From: Myxococcales bacterium
Lineage (GTDB): Bacteria; Myxococcota_A; Polyangia; Palsa-1104; JAEUJZ01
Length of the DNA stretch: 64,000 nucleotides
Assembly (NCBI GenBank): GCA_016794505.1
Contig: JAEUJZ010000020.1
Coordinates: forward strand, 186,001 to 250,000
Reading direction: 5' to 3'
Shown here: positions 9,206 to 16,847 of the stretch, one piece after another
How positions within the stretch are numbered: position 1 is the first letter of the stretch
How the letters are laid out: each line of letters starts with the position of its first letter
The notes under the pieces: model-generated
Told to the model about the DNA's origin: nothing
The model's database searches: none
The model's input: the letters and a program-made list of their open reading frames with translations, nothing else
Program-made: the position numbers and the translations under genes

Positions 9206-9279
9206 TGGGTGCACCTGGATTCGAACCAGGGACCTCAGCCTTATCAGGGCTGCGCTCTAACCAACTGAGCTATGCACCC
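9206..9279 (-). tRNA. tRNA-Ile (GAT)
   Basis: A 74-nt cloverleaf on the minus strand. The acceptor stem pairs GGGTGCA with TGCACCC, the D-arm is GCTCAGTTGGTTAGAGC, the anticodon stem-loop is CAGCC-CTGATAA-GGCTG with anticodon GAT, and the T-arm carries GGTTCGAATCC. The discriminator is A and CCA is not encoded. It stands alone, outside any rRNA operon, with its own promoter upstream. Confidence 0.97.
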
Positions 9280-9293
9280 GTCGGAGGAAATGC

Positions 9294-9323
9294 TAGCTAC
9301 CACGCTCGATCGCGCAGTGTCAA
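9294..9323 (-). promoter_or_regulatory. promoter of the tRNA-Ile gene
   Basis: On the minus strand a perfect TTGACA (9318-9323) is followed after 18 nt by TAGCTA (9294-9299). Transcription would start around 9287, eight bases before the mature tRNA 5' end. Confidence 0.55.
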
Positions 9324-9361
9324 AGAAAAATCTTGGGGCGGATCAGAGCCGGGGCGAATGG

Positions 9362-9967
9362 CTACTGCATGGGCAGGAAGATGCGGCCGTAGGAGCTGCC
9401 GGGGAGCTGCGGGCTGTTCGGATAATGGCAGGCGTTGCAGTCGACGGTGGTGGGTGCGCCGTTTTCGTCAACCCCGACGAGCTTGATCATCTGTGCTTGT
9501 CGGCCGGGGTTTGCGCGCGTGCCTTCAAAGATGCGGATCTTCATGGGCGATACAAAGCGCCGCGTCGAATAGAAGTTGCCCGACTCGTTGGTCTTCAGCA
9601 GACCGCCGTCCTGAAGCTCATCGACACGGTACAGCCCCTTGGGATCGTCTTTGGCGTACACAATCTCGACGGTGATGCCGGGCAAGCCGCCGCTGTTGCA
9701 CGGTCCGTCCTTGCTGCCATAGATCGTGCCTGAAATCGTCCATGGCGAGTTCGCTGCTTGGCCGCCGGCACGATGGCACGCGCCGCACACGCGACCTGGC
9801 AGCATGGATGCGCTCGCCTGCTTCTGCGCCGAGAGAGGCTCTTCCCCTTCGCAGCTCACGGTGGCGGCGGGAATCAGCTCTAGGCCGGTGGGATCGCTGC
9901 AAGCAGACAGGCCAAGGACGAGCAGAGCAGAGCCAACGCTGTGGAACAGGCCTCGACGCGACGTCAT
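9362..9967 (-). CDS. lipoprotein with two haem-binding CxxCH motifs
   Basis: Predicted lipoprotein of 201 residues: signal peptide with lipobox LSAC (Cys23). Two c-type haem motifs, CGACH (61-65) and CNACH (177-181), bracket a beta-rich region around residues 75-165 (SGTIYGSKDGPC ... GITVEIVYAKDD ... GNFYSTRRFVSPMKIRIFEG) that resembles a carboxypeptidase-regulatory/transthyretin-like fold. Haem attachment and electron transfer in the periplasm or on the surface are inferred; a metal role for the motifs cannot be excluded. No cytochrome maturation or oxidase genes are nearby. It lies upstream of tRNA-Ile on the same strand but the tRNA has its own promoter. Confidence 0.75.
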   Translation of the reverse strand: MTSRRGLFHSVGSALLVLGLSACSDPTGLELIPAATVSCEGEEPLSAQKQASASMLPGRVCGACHRAGGQAANSPWTISGTIYGSKDGPCNSGGLPGITVEIVYAKDDPKGLYRVDELQDGGLLKTNESGNFYSTRRFVSPMKIRIFEGTRANPGRQAQMIKLVGVDENGAPTTVDCNACHYPNSPQLPGSSYGRIFLPMQ

Positions 9968-10110
9968 CGCGATATCTCCTCTATAGGGTCTGACTACGTG
10001 GGCAAGACAGAGCCTGTCCCATCATACTGCCGAAGCTGGGCCGCCGAACAGAGAGAGTTTCAGCGAGATCACGTGCGCGCGGCGCGGCGCCTGTGGGATG
10101 GCGAACCGAC

Positions 10111-11355
10111 TTATTGCGGCCCCAGCGCGGCGTCTAGGTCGGCTTGCAGATCGGCGATGTCTTCGATGCCCACCGACAGACGCAGCAGGCCGGGGGCGAT
10201 GCCAAAGCGAGCCAGCTCTTTGGGGGACAGCGAGCGGCTCCACGTCGCGGCGGGATACATGATCAGCGACTCGACATCACCCAGCGAAGCCACCCGTCGC
10301 AGCAGGCGCACACGTTCGAAGGCGCGCCGGGCTGCCTCGGGAGTCTTCAGCGTAAAAGCCAGCATGGCGCCGGGACGATCGAGCAGCGTCTTAGCCAGCG
10401 CGTGATCGGGATGGCTGGGCAGGCCCGGATAGATCACCTCGCGAACCCCCAGGCGCTCGGCGTTTTCAGACAAAAACGACGCCAGAGCGCTGGCATTTTC
10501 GATCTGCCTTTGCAGACGGACATCCAGCGTGCGCAGGCTGCGCTGCAAGAGCCACGCAGCAAACGGATCCAGCACGCTGCCGTGTAGCTGGCGATGGGCG
10601 CGGACGCGTTCCAGCACGTCGGGACGGCCTGCCACCACGCCCGCACACAGATCGCCATGGCCACCCAAGAACTTCGTCGCTGAGTGGACGACCACGTGCG
10701 CCCCAAGGGTCAGCGGCCGGCACAGAAGCGGTGTGGCCAGCGTCGCATCGACGAGCAGTGTGGCGCCGTGTTGATTGGCCAGCGCCGCCAAGGCTGGCAG
10801 ATCGGGCACGCGCAGCCGCGGGTTGGTCAGCACTTCGCAATAGATGAGCGCGACTGGCTCGCGATCCGCGATGGCGGCGACGGCGGCGGTGTCTGGAACT
10901 TCTAGCTCGTGCAGCGTCATCAGGCCGCGGTTGGCCAGCGCGCACAGAAGCGATCGCGCCGCGCTGTAGATCGGTGAAGCCATGACGACCAGCGGCGGCC
11001 GATCTCGGCTGTGTACGCGTCGATCGTCGAGCACGGCCATGACCGCTGCCTCGATCGCCGCCATTCCCGACGACAAAAGCGTTGCCTCGACCTGCAGATC
11101 CGCCGGGCCACCACGGGCTTCAAGCTGCGCGAGCACGCGTGCCGCCGCTTCTTCATTGGGGGCGCCATGACGCACATACAAGTGGCGCTGCCCGACGACA
11201 GCCTGCTCAAGCGCGGCCAGATCGGTCAGCTCGTACCCGACGCTTTGATAAAGCGGTGGCACGTTGGGCATGGGCGCAGACGTATCGGCGCCCGCCATGC
11301 CCGAAGACAGAAGCAAGGTCGAGGGAGCCAGCGAAGAAAGAGGCGGCGACTTCAT
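10111..11355 (-). CDS. trans-sulfuration family PLP enzyme (cystathionine synthase/lyase type)
   Basis: PLP enzyme of 414 residues of the Cys/Met metabolism family (cystathionine gamma-synthase, gamma-lyase, O-acylhomoserine sulfhydrylase). The PLP-binding lysine is Lys228 in HSATKFLGGHGD. Upstream are LVDATLATPL, matching the family DNTFATP with Asn changed to Ala, and SSGMAAIEAA. C-terminal elements SLGDVESLIMYPA and LLRLSVGIED are the usual substrate-carboxylate region. Family members share these motifs, so the exact substrate cannot be read. The N-terminus (first 30 residues) is Ser/Pro-rich and atypical, and the true start could be a little downstream. Confidence 0.88.
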   Translation of the reverse strand: MKSPPLSSLAPSTLLLSSGMAGADTSAPMPNVPPLYQSVGYELTDLAALEQAVVGQRHLYVRHGAPNEEAAARVLAQLEARGGPADLQVEATLLSSGMAAIEAAVMAVLDDRRVHSRDRPPLVVMASPIYSAARSLLCALANRGLMTLHELEVPDTAAVAAIADREPVALIYCEVLTNPRLRVPDLPALAALANQHGATLLVDATLATPLLCRPLTLGAHVVVHSATKFLGGHGDLCAGVVAGRPDVLERVRAHRQLHGSVLDPFAAWLLQRSLRTLDVRLQRQIENASALASFLSENAERLGVREVIYPGLPSHPDHALAKTLLDRPGAMLAFTLKTPEAARRAFERVRLLRRVASLGDVESLIMYPAATWSRSLSPKELARFGIAPGLLRLSVGIEDIADLQADLDAALGPQ

Positions 11356-11442
11356 GCACGTATTGTGCAGTCAGCGCAGCCTGTGCGATGCGGGAATGTG
11401 AACGAGACGTGGAGGGGAGTGCTGCGAGGAGACCCGCCGTGA

Positions 11443-11658
11443 CTAGCGGGCCGAGTTCATGCCGCGGCGTTTCATCTCGCGACGGCGGCGCTTGCGCGCT
11501 TCGCGCATCTTGCGCTTGCGCTTGACGCTGGGCTTCTCATAGAAGCGGCGGCGCTTGACCTCTTGCAGGATGCCTTCCTTCGACATCTTCTGCTTGAGGA
11601 TCTTCATGGCCTTTTCCAGGTTGTCCCGGACTTCGACCTCAAGTGGTTTTCCGATCAT
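11443..11658 (-). CDS. rpsU: 30S ribosomal protein S21
   Basis: Small basic ribosomal protein of 71 residues, the usual S21 length, which helps 16S rRNA pair with mRNA. Typical features are KPLEVEVRDNLEKAMKILKQ, EVKRRRFYEKPSVKRKRK and an Arg/Lys-rich tail. A strong ribosome-binding site (AGGAGGT) lies about 11 nt before ATG 11658, and a promoter lies at 11748-11777. A short inverted repeat, cccgc/gcggg at 11433-11450, spans the stop codon and could be a weak terminator. Confidence 0.97.
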   Translation of the reverse strand: MIGKPLEVEVRDNLEKAMKILKQKMSKEGILQEVKRRRFYEKPSVKRKRKMREARKRRRREMKRRGMNSAR

Positions 11659-11747
11659 GTGAGCGCACACCTCCTTCCTTCCCAGCATTTGGCGACCGGC
11701 CTTGGCGCATGCGGCGCAGGGGATCACCAGAAGGAAACGGAAGGTTG

Positions 11748-11777
11748 TAAATAGCCGGTTTGTCGAGGCGAAGTCAA
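11748..11777 (-). promoter_or_regulatory. promoter of rpsU
   Basis: On the minus strand TTGACT (11772-11777), an 18-nt spacer and TATTTA (11748-11753) give a plausible housekeeping promoter, leaving a leader of about 85 nt before rpsU. Confidence 0.5.
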
Positions 11778-11820
11778 CGACCCAATTGCGCGGTGCCCGA
11801 CTTTTGCCGACTGCCAGGGC

Positions 11821-12513
11821 CTACCAGGGATGCGGGCGACCGTCGTAGTTCAGGAAGTGACCGTTGTCGGCGAGGCTCAGGCCGTCGATCAGCGTGCGAA
11901 GCGCTTGCACCGCGTCGGTCACGGGCAGCGGCGCACTCGGCCCGCCCATGTCGGTCTGCACCCAGCCAGGGTGTACGACGACGGTGATCAGGTCCGGTGA
12001 TTCGTGCGAGATGCAGCGCGTATACATGTTCAGCGCGGCCTTGCTGGCGGCGTAAAGTGGCGAGCGTCCGCCCGTATTCCACGAGAACGATCCCACCTGC
12101 GAGCTGATCTGCACCAAGCGCGGTCGGCTGCCCTTGCGCAGAAGGCCCAAAAACGCCTGTCCGATCAGCACGGGCGCGACGGCGTTGGTGTGCAGCGTTT
12201 CGAGCATGACCGCGCGGGTATAGCCGCCCAAGCTCTGCCCACGCAGGTTCATGCCGGCGTTGTTGATCAGAACATCCAAGCCATCCACCTGCGCCCGCAC
12301 CGCCGCGACCGCCGCCGGCAGGTGTTCTTCGTTGGTCACATCCAGCGTGATCAGCGACACCTGCTTTGGGTGTTTTTCGGCAAGCCGCAAAAGCTCGCCC
12401 TGATGTGGCGTTCGTGCGGCGGCAAACACGCGCGCTCCGGCGGCGACATATTGCTTGCTTAGCTCCAGCCCCATGCCGCGGCTGGCCCCGGTGATCAAAA
12501 TGCGTGGAGTCAT
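11821..12513 (-). CDS. short-chain dehydrogenase/reductase (SDR)
   Basis: NAD(P)-dependent oxidoreductase of 230 residues with the classical SDR layout: cofactor motif TGASRGMG at residues 8-15, LDVTNEEHLPAAV, the NNAG motif, and the catalytic Ser and YxxxK in PLYAASKAAL, followed by VVVHPGWVQTDMGGP. The ending LSLADNGHFLNYDGRPHPW resembles the C-factor/CsgA-like group of SDRs, some of which act in myxobacterial development; that link is only suggestive. ATG at 12513 (MTPRILITG) fits the family; longer frames upstream add unrelated residues. Divergent from the gene at 12666. Confidence 0.92.
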   Translation of the reverse strand: MTPRILITGASRGMGLELSKQYVAAGARVFAAARTPHQGELLRLAEKHPKQVSLITLDVTNEEHLPAAVAAVRAQVDGLDVLINNAGMNLRGQSLGGYTRAVMLETLHTNAVAPVLIGQAFLGLLRKGSRPRLVQISSQVGSFSWNTGGRSPLYAASKAALNMYTRCISHESPDLITVVVHPGWVQTDMGGPSAPLPVTDAVQALRTLIDGLSLADNGHFLNYDGRPHPW

Positions 12514-12665
12514 TCTTTGGTCGTACCTGACTGAGAACACAGGGCAAGTTTCTCGCTGTCCACACGGCCGCCATCGACGAGCAGAAAGACTGAGCCGTTG
12601 TGCGACAATGCTCGGACAGCGCGCCGGGCATTTCTTACCGCCGCTGCCTGTTGGGGGAACGGACG

Positions 12666-13454
12666 ATGTCACCTGCGCCGCAACCTACTCTGCCCCGTAC
12701 CTGCCTGCGATTCCTCGCAGGACACCGCGTTCGTCTGCCGCTGCGTTCGCTTTGGGCCGGGGTTTTGCGCGGCGTGTTCGTCGGCATCGTGGGCGCGGTC
12801 CTTTCTGGCTGCGTCTTTTTTCAGCTGCGCGACGAGCTTGCCCGAACCCAAAAAGGCTTGGCCGAGACCAACGTCGAGCTGCGCAGTGCCGGCGGGGCCA
12901 TCAGCGAAGCCAATCGCATGCTGTCCGGCCAGACGGTGCCGGCGATGGCCGGGACCACGGCCGCGATTCGCGAGACCAAGTCCAGCCTCGACGGAGCCGC
13001 TGCGCTGCGCGAGCCCATGCTGGCCATGAACCAAGAGCTTGTCGCCATGCGGGTTGAGATGGCGGCGCTGAAAACGCAGATGGAAAAGACCGCGGCTCTG
13101 GGGCCGGCGATGTCTCGCTTAAGCGATCTGCGCGAGCCGATGGTGCGCCTGGCCAGCCTGGAACAGGCGATGTCGCGCGTGGCCGAGCTGCGCGAGCCGA
13201 TGGCCGGCCTGCAGGGACTGAAGGACCCGATGGAGCAAGTCGCCAAGCTGCAGCAGCCACTGACCACCACGGGCCAGCTTGTGCCGCCGATGCAGGATCT
13301 GTCCGCGCAGCTTCGCAGCGTCGGGGCGGTGCCCGAGCGATCCGCCTTTTGGTTGCTTGCCCTCGCCGCGGGGCTGTTCGGCTTTGTCAGCCTGTCGACG
13401 GCGGCCGGCGTGTATCTGGGTCTGCGCCTGGCCCGCCGCCGAGACGAGCGCTAA
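12666..13454 (+). CDS. lipoprotein/membrane protein with decapeptide repeats
   Basis: Unrecognised protein of 262 residues. A hydrophobic segment ends in a lipobox-like LSGC (Cys49), then a helical region (50-140), then an exact 10-residue repeat with pattern LxxPMxxLxx whose leucines fall at 145, 155, 165, 175, 185, 195 and 205 (for example LREPMVRLAS, LREPMAGLQG, LKDPMEQVAK). A hydrophobic segment near 228-254 and a basic tail LARRRDER follow. Either the first segment is a signal sequence with a very long basic N-region, or both segments span the membrane and hold the repeats in the periplasm. ATG at 12666 follows GGGGGAACGG. A partner could not be inferred from neighbours. Confidence 0.75.
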   Translation: MSPAPQPTLPRTCLRFLAGHRVRLPLRSLWAGVLRGVFVGIVGAVLSGCVFFQLRDELARTQKGLAETNVELRSAGGAISEANRMLSGQTVPAMAGTTAAIRETKSSLDGAAALREPMLAMNQELVAMRVEMAALKTQMEKTAALGPAMSRLSDLREPMVRLASLEQAMSRVAELREPMAGLQGLKDPMEQVAKLQQPLTTTGQLVPPMQDLSAQLRSVGAVPERSAFWLLALAAGLFGFVSLSTAAGVYLGLRLARRRDER

Positions 13455-13605
13455 CCGCGCGTTGAAGGAATCAATCAATGATTCGTATGTACATATAATT
13501 TATTGCGATTTTTATGTTGCTTTATATTCTCGCGATTGATTTGTTTTCTGTTTCAGTCTTCATTGCCCATTCCTTCAGCAAATCCGCGGGCGCGCGTCGG
13601 GCGGG

Positions 13606-14496
13606 CTAGCCGCGCAGGCGAGCCACGACCGCATCGAACAGGCTGTGCTCTGCGCTTGATTCGCCTAGCGCAGCGGGCGGGCTTGGACGCGCTGAACCAG
13701 CACAGCCACAGTCGCCCCCGCACGAACCAGAGCATGCACCTGCGCCTCGCTGCGCAGGCTGGGGACCGCCGCGACCACTTGGGCATGCGTTGCACAGTGT
13801 GCAGGGCTCGGGCGGGCGCGGAATGCCCAGCGTCTGCGCCAGAGCTTGCAGCTTTTGCACCTCAGACGGGGGCAACGGAGCGACGGGGCCGATGGCTCGC
13901 GCGGCCTGCGTGATCTTGGCCGCATGCTCGATGGCTTCCATGCGATGCCAGGCTTCGTCGAGCGTCCGCCCCAGGGTCAGCGCACCGTGCCGATCCAGCA
14001 CCACCGCATTCGCCTGCCGCAGGTACGGCTGCAGCACGCGAGGCACCTCGTCCGTCGTCGGGGTCGAGTACGGCGCCGTCAGGATCGGACCGATCAGCAA
14101 GCAGGTCTCGGACAGCACGCACTGCGACAGCGTGACGCCAGCCAAGGCCAGGGCCACGGTCATCGGCGGATGCGCATGCACAACCGCGTGGATGTCTGGA
14201 CGCTCGGCGTAACACTGCTCATGCATCAAGAACTCGGAAGACGGCTTGTGCTGGCCCTTGATCCGTCGACCGTGGAGATCCGTCACGATCAGATCGTCGG
14301 GCTTCATCAAGCCTTTGTGAAAACCGGATGGCGTCACCAGCACGCGCTCGCTGTCCAGCTTGACCGAGACATTGCCATCGCCCGCGGCGATCAGACCCCG
14401 CTCGTACAGCCGCCGACAGATGTCGACGACCTGCTGCCGAGCCGCTGGCTCTGAGAGGCCCGCGCCGCGCGGCGGCACTCTGCGCGATTCAACCAT
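13606..14496 (-). CDS. class II aldolase/adducin family protein with Cys-rich tail
   Basis: Zinc-dependent class II aldolase (fuculose/ribulose-phosphate aldolase type). Residues 1-210 carry GDGNVSVKL, VTPSGFHKG, the catalytic Glu in KPSSEFLMH (about 88), the metal histidines in VVHAHPP (107, 109) and HGALTLG (170). Such enzymes are normally about 215 residues; this one has an additional 85-residue tail with seven cysteines, CTLCNAC (232-238) and CSGSCGGDCGC (255-265), perhaps a metal site, then an ordinary Ala/Leu helix. Substrate unknown. ATG at 14496 is preferred, with ATG 14517 an alternative; neither has a well-spaced ribosome-binding site. Confidence 0.87.
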   Translation of the reverse strand: MVESRRVPPRGAGLSEPAARQQVVDICRRLYERGLIAAGDGNVSVKLDSERVLVTPSGFHKGLMKPDDLIVTDLHGRRIKGQHKPSSEFLMHEQCYAERPDIHAVVHAHPPMTVALALAGVTLSQCVLSETCLLIGPILTAPYSTPTTDEVPRVLQPYLRQANAVVLDRHGALTLGRTLDEAWHRMEAIEHAAKITQAARAIGPVAPLPPSEVQKLQALAQTLGIPRPPEPCTLCNACPSGRGGPQPAQRGAGACSGSCGGDCGCAGSARPSPPAALGESSAEHSLFDAVVARLRG

Positions 14497-14597
14497 GCGG
14501 CAAGGCGTACTCTCCATCGCGTGCGCTGTAAAGAACCTGCAGCACGGGCGCGACACAGAGTGACAGGTCAGCGGCGTCTGGCATAGGCTTTGGGGCT

Positions 14598-15461
14598 GTG
14601 TCGAGCGACTCTTTGCCCATGCTTCCCAGCGCGTTCGGCGCCTCTTCCTTTGCATCCAGCGCGGCAGACTTTCGCGCCCTGACCACGCCGCGTTACCAAG
14701 GGGATGGGGCGTACGTCATCGATATTCCCGACACCTGGCAGCAAGGACGCGGTGCCTTTGGCGGCTTGATCCTGGCCATGTTGGTGCGCGCCATTCGCAG
14801 TCACGAGCCCGATCGCGAAAGAGCCCTGCGCTCGCTGACGGCCGCTCTGACCGGTCCCGTGCAGCCAGGCGTGGCGCAGATCCGCGTCGACGTGCTGCGC
14901 AATGGCAGCGGCGTGTCCACGCTGTCGGCGCAGCTTGTCCAAGCGAACGAAGTCCTAGCGCATGTCGTCGCCATCTTGGGTCGCACCCGCGTCCGTGATC
15001 GCGATCGCATGCTGCTTACACCGCCAAGCCTTGGCTCGTGGCGCGACGTGCCAGTGGCCCCGATTCGCGCGCCCTTCGCCCCGGTCTTCACACAGCACTG
15101 CGAGTTTCGCCCCGTCGAAGGGATCCCGTTTTCAGGCCAGACCGGCAATCCCCAGGTTCTGGGCTGGGTCCGCTTGCTGGGTCTGGGTTCCGGCTGGGAA
15201 GAAGCCGATGTCGTGGCCACCGCCGATATCTATTGGCCCGCGCTGCTGGTCACCGAGTCGGCGCCACGGCCGATGGTGACGGCGGCGTTCAGTCTGCAGC
15301 TTCTGCATCCCCCGCAGCAGCTATCCCGTGAGGCGCCGCTGTTTTATCGCGCAAGTACACGTGCCGCCCGCGATGGTTTCGTCGTCGAGCAGCGCGAGCT
15401 ATGGAGCGAAGACGGCGCGCTGGTGGCGCTGAACGAACAGACCATGGTGCTGGTCAAATAG
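14598..15461 (+). CDS. acyl-CoA thioesterase-like protein (TesB-like hotdog)
   Basis: Protein of 287 residues likely to fold as a double hotdog and hydrolyse acyl-CoA thioesters. Hints are DTWQQGRGAFGGLILAMLVRAI (the hotdog helix with its Gly-rich entry), LTAALTGPVQPGVAQIRVDVLRNG, STLSAQLVQANEVLAHVVAILG and, in the second half, the pairs MVTAAFSLQLL and LFYRASTRAARDGFVVEQRELW. These match the TesB/4HBT_3 arrangement better than short single-domain thioesterases. The substrate is unknown. It diverges from the aldolase and converges with ruvA. ATG at 14598 is the first; a second at 14619 is possible. Confidence 0.75.
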   Translation: MSSDSLPMLPSAFGASSFASSAADFRALTTPRYQGDGAYVIDIPDTWQQGRGAFGGLILAMLVRAIRSHEPDRERALRSLTAALTGPVQPGVAQIRVDVLRNGSGVSTLSAQLVQANEVLAHVVAILGRTRVRDRDRMLLTPPSLGSWRDVPVAPIRAPFAPVFTQHCEFRPVEGIPFSGQTGNPQVLGWVRLLGLGSGWEEADVVATADIYWPALLVTESAPRPMVTAAFSLQLLHPPQQLSREAPLFYRASTRAARDGFVVEQRELWSEDGALVALNEQTMVLVK

Positions 15462-15470
15462 CGCCGCCGA

Positions 15471-16118
15471 TCAGTCGCGCTGCAGCGCTCGCAACGACAG
15501 ACGCAGCACGTCTTCCAGCGAGGGCAGCGCTGCGGTCCCGGCCGTCGAGCTGGCCGAAAGATCCTGCGTGACCTTGTCGACCGCGCGCTCGGCATCGGCC
15601 GGCTTGTACCCCAGGTTGGTCAGCGCCCCGACGACATCGGCGAACCGCGCGCTGCCTGCAGCCGACTTACCCGGAAGGACACCGGCCTTGCCGTCGGTGC
15701 GTGTGCCAGCGCTCGGACGATGGAACTTGTCGCGCAGCTCCATCACCAGGCGCTCGGCGGTCTTTTTGCCGATGCCGGGAATGCGCTGCAGACGCGCTAC
15801 TTCGCCACGCACGATGGCGTCGGCAAGCTCTTGCGGTCCCAGACCTGACAGCGCGGCCAAAGCCAGCTTGGGCCCGACGCCCGACACCGACAAGCAGCGC
15901 TCGAACACCTGCTTTTCATCGAGCGTCGCAAAGCCATACAGGTTCAGTGCGTCCTCGCGCACCAGCAGATAGGTGTGAAGCCGCGCCGCTTGCCCCGCAG
16001 GCGGCAGGGCCTGCAGCGTGGTCAGCGAGACGAACACATGAAAGCCGACTCCGCCCACATCCAACACGACCGAGTCGAGCCCTTTGTCACTCAACGTCCC
16101 TTGCAGTTGTGCGATCAC
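15471..16118 (-). CDS. ruvA: Holliday junction branch-migration protein RuvA
   Basis: RuvA of 215 residues, the tetrameric junction-binding component of the RuvAB motor. It begins GTG-IAQLQGTL, has the OB-fold domain I (DVGGVGFHVFVSL, TYLLVREDALNLYGF), the two helix-hairpin-helix motifs SGVGPKLALAALSGL and IPGIGKKTAERLVMEL, and the C-terminal RuvB-binding domain ending in ALTNLGYKPADAERAV. ruvB and ruvC are not adjacent. The GTG start is supported by the family N-terminus; a TATAAC box lies only 6 nt upstream. Confidence 0.97.
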   Translation of the reverse strand: MIAQLQGTLSDKGLDSVVLDVGGVGFHVFVSLTTLQALPPAGQAARLHTYLLVREDALNLYGFATLDEKQVFERCLSVSGVGPKLALAALSGLGPQELADAIVRGEVARLQRIPGIGKKTAERLVMELRDKFHRPSAGTRTDGKAGVLPGKSAAGSARFADVVGALTNLGYKPADAERAVDKVTQDLSASSTAGTAALPSLEDVLRLSLRALQRD

Positions 16119-16124
16119 GCGGCG

Positions 16125-16130
16125 GTTATA
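16125..16130 (-). promoter_or_regulatory. -10 box directly before ruvA
   Basis: TATAAC on the minus strand lies 6 nt before the GTG start of ruvA, with a weak TTGGTC 17 nt upstream of it. Transcription would begin at the start codon. Confidence 0.4.
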
Positions 16131-16295
16131 TCAGGGCCACAGCGCGCGACCAAAATAAGCACACGGATGGATTTACCGCTGCCCGTGATCTCGATAATCT
16201 CGACGGCCTGTAACGTCCGATCCCGGCGAACGCGTCGACGCCGAAACGGCCCGGCGAGCCACGCCGCGTGCGGCCAAACCACGCGAGGAACCACG

Positions 16296-16802
16296 ATGAA
16301 GCTTGTCAAAGAACACCGCATCAACCTGCCGGCCAGCCGCTATCTTGAGCTGGCCTTCGATCCCAGCTTTGAAAAGCGCATCAGCATCGAAGGCATGGGC
16401 AATCAGGCCTGCGAGATGCTCAGTCGCGCCGTCGACGGGCCGACCTGGAGCATGCACACGCGCGTCACTCCGCCCGACAACATGCCTGGCTTTATCAAAA
16501 AGCTGGTGGGCGGTGGTTTTTGGATGGAAGACCGCCGCTCGCATCCCAAGGGCGCCATGGAAGCCTCGGGCGAGCTTGTGCCCAGCGCGCTGCGCGACAA
16601 GGTCAAGATGAGCTACAAGCTGCGCTTGCTAGCCGACGGAGATCAGGCCTGTCGCCGCATCATGGACTGGGAGATCGAAGTGAAGATCTTCGGCATCGGT
16701 GGCCAAGTGGAAAAGTTCATCGCGAGCGAGATCGAAAAGGGCTTGGATGCCTCGGCGCGGTTCTTCAACCAGCACGGCAGCCAGCACAGCAGCGCCTCGT
16801 AG
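16296..16802 (+). CDS. DUF2505-like protein
   Basis: Protein of 168 residues resembling the DUF2505 family, which is related to START/SRPBCC lipid-binding folds. It starts MKLVKEHRINLPASRYLEL and has WSMHTRVTPPDNMPGFIKKLVG in the middle, then alternating beta strands (KMSYKLRLL, RRIMDWEIEVKIFGIGGQVEKFI) and a C-terminal helix ASEIEKGLDASARFF, as expected of a helix-grip fold with a C-terminal alpha helix. A GAGGAA ribosome-binding site lies before ATG 16296. Function unknown; small-molecule or lipid binding is the inference. Confidence 0.75.
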   Translation: MKLVKEHRINLPASRYLELAFDPSFEKRISIEGMGNQACEMLSRAVDGPTWSMHTRVTPPDNMPGFIKKLVGGGFWMEDRRSHPKGAMEASGELVPSALRDKVKMSYKLRLLADGDQACRRIMDWEIEVKIFGIGGQVEKFIASEIEKGLDASARFFNQHGSQHSSAS

Positions 16803-16847
16803 CTTCGCCGTGGTGAAGCTACGGCCACCGACGCCGGGCGACGCTGC

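Noticed and set aside
13455..13605. AT-rich stretch with a short hairpin (gaatca/tgattc at 13468-13484)
   Set aside because: Lies between convergent genes and may help termination, but it has no T-run right after the stem and no other support.
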